This document shows positions 58,373-64,000 of a DNA stretch of 64,000 nucleotides, piece after piece. The DNA is taken from the NCBI GenBank assembly GCA_934668375.1, contig CAKUNF010000005.1:1-64000 (forward strand). The letters run 5' to 3'. Made by a program: the position numbers and the translations under genes. Under the pieces are notes generated by a model. That model was given only the letters and a program-made list of their open reading frames with translations. It did no database searches and was not told the origin of the DNA. Source of the stretch: an uncultured Parolsenella sp. (GTDB taxonomy: Bacteria > Actinomycetota > Coriobacteriia > Coriobacteriales > Atopobiaceae). Each line of letters begins with the position of its first letter. The first letter of the stretch is position 1.

Positions 58373-59728
58373 ATGGGCGTCACAACCAAGACCACTCCGG
58401 CGGACGTCGCGCTCGCCGAGGAGCTCGTGAGCTTCATCCAGAAGAGCCCGAGCATGTTCCACTCCGCCGCGACCATCCGCTCCTACCTTGACGAGGCGGG
58501 CTTCACCTACCTGCCCGAGACGTCCGAGTGGGACGTTCGCCCCGGCGGCAGCTACTACACGTGCCGCAACAACTCCACCGTCATCGCCTGGAAGGTGGGC
58601 AAGCGCCTGGCCGAGGAGGGCTCGAGCTACCACTTCCAGCTCGCGGCCTCGCACTCCGACTCGCCCACGTTCAAGCTCAAGAGCGTCTCCGAGATGGAGG
58701 GTCCCGAGTCCTACCTGCGCCTGGACACCGAGGCCTACGGCGGCATGATCGACTACACGTGGTTCGACAAGCCCCTGTCGCTCGCCGGCCGCGTGCTCGT
58801 CCGCGAGGGCTCGCGCATCGAGAGCCGCCTCGTGTCGCTCGACCGCGACGTGGCGCTCATCCCGAGTCTGCCCATCCACCTCGACCGCTCCGTGAACGAG
58901 AGGTTCTCGCCCAACCGCGCGAGCGACCTGTGCCCCATCATGTCGGCCGGCGACTGCACGACCGGCACGGTGGACGCCCTCGTGGCCGAGCACCTGGGCG
59001 TGGCGACCGAGCAGATCGTGGCGCGCGACCTGTTCCTCGTGAACCGCCAGCGCGCCTGCGTGTGGGGCGCTGCCAGCGAGTTCGTGTCCTCGCCCAAGCT
59101 CGACGACCTCGCCTGCGCGTTCACCTCGCTCAAGGCGTTTGTTGCCAGCAGCAACGAGCGCGACGTGAGCGTCTACTGCTGCTTTGACAACGAGGAGGTT
59201 GGCTCCAACACCAAGCAGGGCGCCATGTCCACCGTGCTTGCCGACACCCTCGCGCGTCTGAACGCGGCGCTGGGCCACACGACCGACGAGCTGCATCAGG
59301 CCATTGCCAAGTCCATGCTCGTGAGCTGCGACAACGCCCATGCCGTGCACCCCAACCAGGCCGCCAAGTACGACTCCGAGAACCGCTGCCGCCTCAACGG
59401 TGGCCTCGTGATCAAGGAGGCCGCCAACCAGAAGTACTGCACGGACGCCTTTAGCCGCGCGGTGCTCGAGGCCCTCTGTGCCGACGCCGGCGTGCCCGTG
59501 CAGGTGTTTGCCAACCGCAGCGACATGGCGGGCGGCTCCACGCTCGGCAACCTTTCGAACACGCAGGTGAGCATGCACGCCGTGGACGTGGGCCTGCCGC
59601 AGCTTGCCATGCACTCGAGCTTCGAGACGGGCGGCACGCGCGACGTGGCGCTCGCCGTCGCGGCCGTGCGGGCGTTCTACGACGCTGACGTCCGCATCGA
59701 CGGTGCCGATGGCGTCATGCTGGCGTAA
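58373..59728 (+). CDS. M18-family aminopeptidase
   Basis: A 451-residue metalloaminopeptidase. AASHSDSPTFKLK (His-x-Asp metal ligand), FDNEEVGSNTKQGAMS (Glu pair) and the C-terminal MHSSFETGGTRD fit the M18/aspartyl aminopeptidase family. The ATG at 58373 is chosen over the longer frame by family length; AAGGGAT lies 10 nt upstream. Its terminator is interrupted by the IS element. Confidence 0.92.
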   Translation: MGVTTKTTPADVALAEELVSFIQKSPSMFHSAATIRSYLDEAGFTYLPETSEWDVRPGGSYYTCRNNSTVIAWKVGKRLAEEGSSYHFQLAASHSDSPTFKLKSVSEMEGPESYLRLDTEAYGGMIDYTWFDKPLSLAGRVLVREGSRIESRLVSLDRDVALIPSLPIHLDRSVNERFSPNRASDLCPIMSAGDCTTGTVDALVAEHLGVATEQIVARDLFLVNRQRACVWGAASEFVSSPKLDDLACAFTSLKAFVASSNERDVSVYCCFDNEEVGSNTKQGAMSTVLADTLARLNAALGHTTDELHQAIAKSMLVSCDNAHAVHPNQAAKYDSENRCRLNGGLVIKEAANQKYCTDAFSRAVLEALCADAGVPVQVFANRSDMAGGSTLGNLSNTQVSMHAVDVGLPQLAMHSSFETGGTRDVALAVAAVRAFYDADVRIDGADGVMLA

Positions 59729-59755
59729 CGCAGGCATTTGACGCTGTCACATGCG

Positions 59756-59771
59756 AGCGCCCCGCCTCGAC
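59756..59771 (+). terminator. Left arm of a terminator split by the IS element
   Basis: AGCGCCCCGCCTCGAC (59756-59771) pairs fully with GTCGAGGCGGGGCGCT at 61227-61242, which is followed by TTTT. With the IS and one AAC copy removed, the arms form a 16-bp stem with a 4-nt loop, a standard terminator 28 bp after the aminopeptidase stop. Confidence 0.8.
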
Positions 59772-59813
59772 AACTGAGCTGCGCCCCAATTCTTGGACGG
59801 GCCAATAAGCGGC

Positions 59814-60724
59814 CTACGCCGCACATAGGGACTGATTCCGGAACTCCTCCGGGGTCAGTCCCTTCAGTTTAACCTGCCTCCTTTTCGTGTTCCAATGGAT
59901 GACGTATTCGTCGAGGTCTCTCTTGAAGTCTTCGAAGCAGGGCCACTCCCTCCCTCGGAAGAACTCGTCCTTTATGTGGCCGAACACCTGCTCCGTCGCC
60001 CCGTTGTCGATGCAGTTGCCCTTCCGGGACATGCTCTGCACCACGCCGGCCTTCTCCAGCCTGTCGCACCACCCTGCCTGCTGGTATTGCCAGCCCATAT
60101 CCGAGTGCAGTATCGGGCTGGCGCCCTCGGGCATCCTGGATATGAGCTCGTCGAGCAGCTCATGCTGCTGGGCCATGTTGGGGTGCAGTGACGTGGACCA
60201 GGCGACGATCTCCTTGCTGCCGAAGTCGTAGATCGGCGCGAAGTAGGCCTTCCCCCAGGGCTGCTTGAACTCGGTGACGTCGGTGCCCATCTCCTCCCAC
60301 GGCCCGTCGGCCCCGAAGTCCCTGCCGATGACGTTTTCGAAGGTTCTGCCGACCTTGCCCTTGTAGGAGTTGTACCTGTGGTAATCGGTCTCTCGGCGGA
60401 TCCCGCAGCTGATGCCCATCTCGTGCATCATCTTGAGCGCCGTCTTGTCGGCTATGCGAACGCCCCGCTCGGCCCGCAGGCACATGGCGACCTGCCTGTG
60501 GCCGCACCCGTTGGCGGTGCGCGAGAATATCTCGGCGGCGGCCCCCAGAGCTCGGGCCTCGTTGGCGTCTTGGGGTGCGAGAGCGCGCAATAGTAGCTCG
60601 ACCTTGCCAAATCGGCGCATTCCAGCAGGTAAACGAGCGGGTACTGCCCTGAAAGCCCGCTCACGATAGCCGCCTTCTCGCGGTTCGGGAGCGCTTTTCC
60701 GCCTTCAGGGCTATCGATTTTTTT
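59814..60724 (-). pseudogene. IS3-family transposase orfB (DDE), frameshifted
   Basis: The DDE catalytic core is intact: GTDVTEF (Asp), LHSDMGWQYQ (Asp), DNGATEQVFG (Glu), ending FRNQSLCAA. The expected IS3 route is a -1 slip on A7 (60718-60724) from orfA into a frame that reads PNREKAAIVSGLSG...ARSSYYCALS. That frame does not continue to the DDE part: a second shift of frame, probably near the C4 run at 60572-60575, is needed. So orfB is probably broken, unless this is a sequence error. Confidence 0.75.
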
Positions 60725-61176
60725 AAGTAGGCGTTCTCGGCCTCGAGCTTCCGGACCCTCCGCTCGAGCTCCTGCTCGCGCGTGGTCTCCCTGGCCGGGG
60801 AGCCGGGGCCCTTCGGGCGCCCCTTGGGCTTCGGCCTGAGCGCCCCCGGGCCTCCCTCCCTGTACGCCTTCAGCCATTTCTTGAAGGAGCTCGGCGAGGC
60901 TATGCCGAACTTCGCCATGGCCTCGGGCTTCGTCATGCCTTCGTCCACGACCGCCCCGACGGCGGCCAGCTTCGTCTCGAACGAGTATGCGGCGCGCTTC
61001 TTTCCCATCATGGCTAGGACCTCGATGCCCGCGGATCTGTAGATGTCCAGCCATCTTCTCACGGTTTCCTCGGGTATCCCGAGCACGGCCGCAATCGATG
61101 CGCGGCCGTGCCCCCTGTCGCGCAGCGCAGCCGCGCGCAGTCTCAGGCCGACGTCATGCATGGCGTTTCCAGCCAT
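60661..61176 (-). CDS. IS3-family transposase orfA
   Basis: A 171-residue DNA-binding protein with two helix-turn-helix regions (ASIAAVLGIPEETVRRWL, and KPEAMAKFGIASPSSFKKWL), a Pro/Lys/Gly-rich stretch and a leucine-zipper end (LERRVRKLEAENAYLKK). It stops after the A7 slip site used to make the orfAB fusion. The ATG at 61176 is preceded by GGGAGG. Confidence 0.87.
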   Translation of the reverse strand: MAGNAMHDVGLRLRAAALRDRGHGRASIAAVLGIPEETVRRWLDIYRSAGIEVLAMMGKKRAAYSFETKLAAVGAVVDEGMTKPEAMAKFGIASPSSFKKWLKAYREGGPGALRPKPKGRPKGPGSPARETTREQELERRVRKLEAENAYLKKSIALKAEKRSRTARRRLS

Positions 61177-61270
61177 AAAAGGGCCTCCCATTTCTCATGT
61201 CCAAGAAATGGGAGGCAGTTCAAACGGTCGAGGCGGGGCGCTTTTGGTTGGGCGGTCCTGTACGCCACCG

Positions 61271-61399
61271 CTACTTCCACAGCTTTTTGACGATGAGGAC
61301 AACCAGGGCAACGACACCCAGGAACAGAGCGATCTGCAGCAGCGTTGCGGCCAGCGTGATGACGATGAACCAAATGAACTGCACGGCCGTCTCGGTCAT
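61271..61399 (-). CDS. 42-residue membrane protein
   Basis: Open frame of 43 codons: MTETAVQFIWFIVITLAA start, two hydrophobic segments and a KKLWK end. GGGAGG lies 4-9 nt before the ATG. It follows the secreted-protein gene on the same strand by 35 bp, so they may be co-transcribed. No family recognised; the hydrophobicity and ribosome site support it as real. Confidence 0.6.
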   Translation of the reverse strand: MTETAVQFIWFIVITLAATLLQIALFLGVVALVVLIVKKLWK

Positions 61400-61434
61400 G
61401 GTCACCTCCCTGCTTCATTCAGTTATTTCATCCG

Positions 61435-62088
61435 TTAGATGGCCGCCCAGGTGAAATAGTTATCGACGGGTACGCTTGAGCTGACATTGAACCCCGTCTG
61501 TGGGTGAGTGTAACTAAAGTGGGCGTACCCAACGAGGTGGGCTTTAATTGCGTCCCTGCTCCCGAGCTTTGTCCTGCTCGTTGTAAGGGACGTTTGCTGC
61601 CATGAAGATAAATTGGTACCAAGCGAGCAATAGCTCGAAGAACTGTTAATTGATACTAGAGTTCCTGCCTGGATGTTGAGTGTTGCCTTAACCTGGCAAA
61701 CGATTGTTGCCGTCGCGACTCCTGGAAGGGCGGTTGGCTGGACTGTCCCAGTAAAAGTCTTATCGCTATACATCGCCAGTGGGGAAGCCGATGCATTTGA
61801 AGGGGCAAGCTCGCTTCGAGACTCCGTTGCGTGAGCAGCGCACTGGGCTCTGATTTCTGACAGCTCCGTTTCAAGAGTTTCTCTCAAGATGGGAGAATCT
61901 AGTTTATTCGAGTCGTCGATAACTCGCATCGTAATGCCGTATTTTCCATACTCCTCCATAACGGCTTCGATGTATTCGTCTGCTGAAACTTGGTTTGCGG
62001 GATTGAGCTCAACAGCTAGAGCCTGAATTGGGCAGAGAAGGGCGGCTGTGAGACACGTGATTACTAACGTGCGAATTGCGGGCTTCAT
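61435..62088 (-). CDS. Secreted protein of unknown function, low G+C
   Basis: A 217-residue protein. A signal peptide MKPAIRTLVITCLTAALL ends with AxA at ALA (residue 25). The mature part has an N-terminal helical region with EEYGKYGITMRVIDDSNK and a Ser/Thr-rich beta-like second half (TFTGTVQPTALPG; SYTHPQTGF). No known family recognised. Base composition is clearly lower in G+C than the rest of the window, suggesting recent transfer. The 180 bp upstream are AT-rich. Confidence 0.7.
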   Translation of the reverse strand: MKPAIRTLVITCLTAALLCPIQALAVELNPANQVSADEYIEAVMEEYGKYGITMRVIDDSNKLDSPILRETLETELSEIRAQCAAHATESRSELAPSNASASPLAMYSDKTFTGTVQPTALPGVATATIVCQVKATLNIQAGTLVSINSSSSYCSLGTNLSSWQQTSLTTSRTKLGSRDAIKAHLVGYAHFSYTHPQTGFNVSSSVPVDNYFTWAAI

Positions 62089-62240
62089 ATCTGTTCTTTC
62101 TGTAACTAAGCCGGAAGAGCTGACGATTCCTCCTTTCATAGCCGTTAATTTTTAACTATTTAAAGGATAGTAAATAGTCTCTTAAATTATGTTCTATCCC
62201 GGCGAATGATAAACGCGAACCGGCGAACGGTGATTGCCAA

Positions 62241-62286
62241 CAAAATTAGCCCGCGACGACAGCGCCTGTGCTGTCGTCGCGGGCTA
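62241..62286 (-). terminator. Terminator of the minus-strand phosphofructokinase gene
   Basis: A perfect 17-bp stem (62247-62263 with 62270-62286) and, on the minus strand, ATTTTG after it; 60 bp past the stop codon. Confidence 0.87.
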
Positions 62287-62345
62287 TCAAAAGCGTTGGA
62301 CTTGCCTCAATCAACTGGCTGGCTGGACTCGCCGTCCTTCTCGGC

Positions 62346-63425
62346 CTACTCGTCGCCAAACGAGATGCCGAGCATCCTGGCTTCCTGGACGAGCTCGCCG
62401 TTGGGGTCCACGTACTTGAGCTTGCCGGCGACCTGCTCGAGGCCGATGCGCGCCATGTGGCCGTCTCGCTGGGCGATCATGTAGCCAAACTCGCCGGCCA
62501 GCGCGCCACGCGCGGCCTCGACGCCGCACTGCGTGGCAAAGATGCGGTCCTGGGCGCTCGGCTCGCCACCGCGCTGGGTGTGTCCGGGCACGGCAACGCG
62601 AATCTCGTGGTCGATGCGCTTGGCGATCTCCTCGGCGATGTCGTAGGCCACGGAGGGCTGCACGCGCGCGGCCACCTTCTTCTTGTACTCCTTCTTCTTC
62701 ATGGCCGCCTCCTCCTTGGAGATGGCGCCCTCGGCCACGACGACGATGGAGAAGCGCCCGCCGGCCTCGTCGCGGCGCTTGATCGTCTTGACCACGTTGT
62801 CCATGTCATAGGGGATCTCGGGGATGAGGATGACGTCGGCGCCGCCGGCGATGCCCGCGTACAGCGGGATCCAGCCCACCTTGTGGCCCATGATCTCCAC
62901 CACGAAGACGCGGCGGTGGCTGTTGGCCGTGGTGTGCAGGTCGTCGATGCACTTCGTTGCGATGTCCACGGCGCTCGGAAAGCCAAACGTCATGTCGGTG
63001 CCCCAGGTGTCGTTGTCGATCGTCTTGGGCAGCGCGATGACGTTCAGGCCCTCCTCGCGCAGGCGGTTCGCCGTCTTGGTGGAGCCGTTGCCGCCCAGCA
63101 CGAACAGGCAGTCGAGCTTGAGCTTGCGGTAGGTCTTGACCATGGCGGGGACCTTCTCCACGCCGTCCGCCTCGGGCGTGTCGAGCATCTTGAACGGCGT
63201 GCGGCTCGTGCCGAGGATGGTGCCGCCGAGCGTGAGCAGGCCCGAGAAGTCGTGCCACTCCATCTTGCGGTAGCGGCCGTAGATGAGTCCCTGGTAGCCG
63301 TCCTCGAAGCCGTAGGCCTCGACCTTGTCCTGCGCGTTGCGGTAGATGGTCTTGGCGATGCCACGCATCGTGGCGTTGAGCGCCTGGCAGTCGCCGCCGC
63401 TCGTGAGAAGGCCGAATCTGAACAT
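62346..63425 (-). CDS. 6-phosphofructokinase (PfkA family, mixed-substrate type)
   Basis: A 359-residue PfkA-family enzyme: LTSGGDCQALNA (start), LGGNGSTKTA, PKTIDNDTWGTD (with Lys), VEIMGHKVGW, VPGHTQRGG. Catalyses phosphorylation of fructose-6-P at the committed glycolytic step. GGNG with PKTxDND is the actinobacterial mixed ATP/PPi group. Given its isolated position it is probably the housekeeping copy. Confidence 0.92.
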   Translation of the reverse strand: MFRFGLLTSGGDCQALNATMRGIAKTIYRNAQDKVEAYGFEDGYQGLIYGRYRKMEWHDFSGLLTLGGTILGTSRTPFKMLDTPEADGVEKVPAMVKTYRKLKLDCLFVLGGNGSTKTANRLREEGLNVIALPKTIDNDTWGTDMTFGFPSAVDIATKCIDDLHTTANSHRRVFVVEIMGHKVGWIPLYAGIAGGADVILIPEIPYDMDNVVKTIKRRDEAGGRFSIVVVAEGAISKEEAAMKKKEYKKKVAARVQPSVAYDIAEEIAKRIDHEIRVAVPGHTQRGGEPSAQDRIFATQCGVEAARGALAGEFGYMIAQRDGHMARIGLEQVAGKLKYVDPNGELVQEARMLGISFGDE

Positions 63426-63520
63426 GTGCTTCCCTCCTGTTGGGGCGCACGCCCCCGTGCGCCTGCGATGCCCCTAGTGTTGCACAAGGATGCCGAGGCG
63501 TTACGTAAACGTTTGCGCAC

Positions 63521-63553
63521 GGTGACACTTGGGGACGGGGTCAATCTGTCACC
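63521..63553. repeat. Palindrome of the GGTGACA type, reverse copy
   Basis: Arms GGTGACA (63521-63527) and TGTCACC (63547-63553) with core CTTGGGGACGGGGTCAATC, the reverse complement of the core at 44272. Confidence 0.75.
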
Positions 63554-63605
63554 GCGCTGACCTCGGCCGTTTGCGTGTCCCTGATTTTCTCTCCCCGAGA
63601 AGAGC

Positions 63606-63633
63606 TTGACGCCCCTTCCGTGCTGGCTATAAT
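63606..63633 (+). promoter_or_regulatory. Promoter of the thiamine-regulated gene
   Basis: -35 TTGACG (63606-63611) and -10 TATAAT (63628-63633), 16-nt spacer, just before the TPP riboswitch. Confidence 0.85.
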
Positions 63634-63639
63634 GCCAAA

Positions 63640-63745
63640 CCGTTAGCTGGGGGTGCTCGAAAGAGCTGAGAGGATACCCAACCCCTTGAACCTGACCTGG
63701 TTAGGACCAGCGTAGGGAAGCTCACCGCGCGAGCGGCTGTTTTTC
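63640..63745 (+). ncRNA. TPP riboswitch (THI element) with possible terminator
   Basis: The conserved TPP-riboswitch core CTGAGAGGATACCC and the ACCTGACCTGGTTAGGACCAGCGTAGGGAAG stretch (about 63691-63720) give the TPP-sensing arms. A short stem ending in TTTTT (63740-63744) follows, and could be the switched terminator. The leader runs about 110 bp more to the ATG at 63856. It would turn off the downstream thiamine gene when TPP is high. Confidence 0.93.
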
Positions 63746-63855
63746 TGCCGGGGCGTGCCCAAAAGTCTTTGACACCTTTGGGCCCGCGTCGCGATCTCCT
63801 TCTCGTCAGGCTCTTCTCCTCTCGGCACCTGCGGGCGCACGGACGAGAGGAAACC

Positions 63856-64000
63856 ATGTCTGACACTTGCTGCGAGGGCTGCAACAGGCCCGACCTTCCC
63901 TGGGCCGGCCGCGGCACCGACCTGCCGATTTCCGGCTGCCGCTTCACGCTCTATCCCATGTGCGACAAGTTCGTCGACGTCATTCTCGGCGGCCTTGACC
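63856..64000 (+). CDS. YkoF-like thiamine/HMP-binding protein, partial
   Basis: The first 48 residues (MSDTCCEGCNRPDLPW..., then GCRFTLYPMCDKFVDVIL) match the start of YkoF-family domains, which bind thiamine or its pyrimidine precursor and accompany the YkoEDC transporter. The N-terminal CCEGC cluster is unusual. The gene continues past the window end. The TPP riboswitch in its leader supports the assignment. GAGAGG lies before the ATG. Confidence 0.78.
   Translation, partial: MSDTCCEGCNRPDLPWAGRGTDLPISGCRFTLYPMCDKFVDVILGGLD

Larger units (their letters stand above)
59775..61222 (-). mobile_element. IS3-family insertion sequence (IS150-like), about 1.45 kb
   Basis: Terminal inverted repeats of 24 bp (59775-59798 and 61199-61222; about 20 positions agree, consensus TGANCTGC..CCCA.TTCTTGGAC) and a 3-bp target duplication AAC on both sides (59772-59774, 61223-61225). 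It encodes orfA and orfB on the minus strand. It sits in the loop of a terminator. Confidence 0.9.

Overview
The window is high-G+C DNA (about two-thirds G+C by eye) with mannose-family PTS operons, a DXS (MEP-type) isoprenoid gene, a TPP riboswitch ahead of a YkoF-like gene and short repeated palindromes between genes. Together these suggest a gut or oral actinobacterium of the class Coriobacteriia (Olsenella/Collinsella-like). This is inference from gene content; no rRNA is present to confirm it.

Layout. (1) 1-6.2 kb: the 3' end of an initiator-type tRNA-Met, a YitT membrane protein, then a mannose-family PTS operon (EIIA, EIIB, EIIC, EIID) ending in a tandem-SIS deglycase/isomerase-like enzyme and a GntR/UTRA regulator. 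The same 17-bp operator lies in front of the operon and of the regulator gene. (2) 6.2-30.1 kb: the most unusual region. A 12-gene rightward run encodes small membrane and zinc-ribbon proteins, a GTPase with zinc-binding cysteines, a GrpE-like factor, a lidless Hsp70, an Hsp70-vWA fusion, a 1007-residue zinc-ribbon/fibronectin-III protein, a second zinc-ribbon GTPase and a large GAP1-like partner. It is bracketed on both sides by a paralogous pair of membrane-anchored Ser/Thr kinase plus FHA-domain protein, and followed by two zinc-ribbon proteins. A palindrome, TGTTGCGCAACA, recurs in nearly every promoter region of this cluster and was not noticed elsewhere in the window, so the parts probably form one regulon. 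I read it as a multi-component NTP-dependent signalling/chaperone system, possibly a conflict system. (3) 30.1-34.2 kb: a repeat-rich stretch with a candidate type I toxin, a RelBE module between direct repeats, a hydroxyacyl-CoA dehydrogenase-like protein, a hydrolase and two gene remnants.

(4) 34.3-53.2 kb: carbohydrate metabolism. It holds a HAD phosphatase, an AEC transporter divergent from a LacI regulator, and a leftward run of split transketolase, IolC-like kinase, a small protein and an Fe-alcohol dehydrogenase. A rightward run follows: aldo/keto reductase, class II aldolase, RpiB/LacAB-like isomerase, phosphofructokinase, a LevR-like regulator with a degenerate ATPase domain, a second mannose-family PTS, an HPr-like protein and another aldo/keto reductase. 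The genes suggest uptake of a sugar by the PTS, isomerisation, phosphorylation and aldol cleavage.

(5) 53.2-64 kb: two large nested inverted repeats, dxs, an HD-domain protein, a CmpB-like membrane protein, a 2-hydroxyacid dehydrogenase, an M18 aminopeptidase, an IS3-family element inserted in the loop of the aminopeptidase terminator, a lower-G+C secreted protein with a 42-residue membrane protein, a phosphofructokinase, and a TPP riboswitch before a ykoF-like gene cut by the window end.
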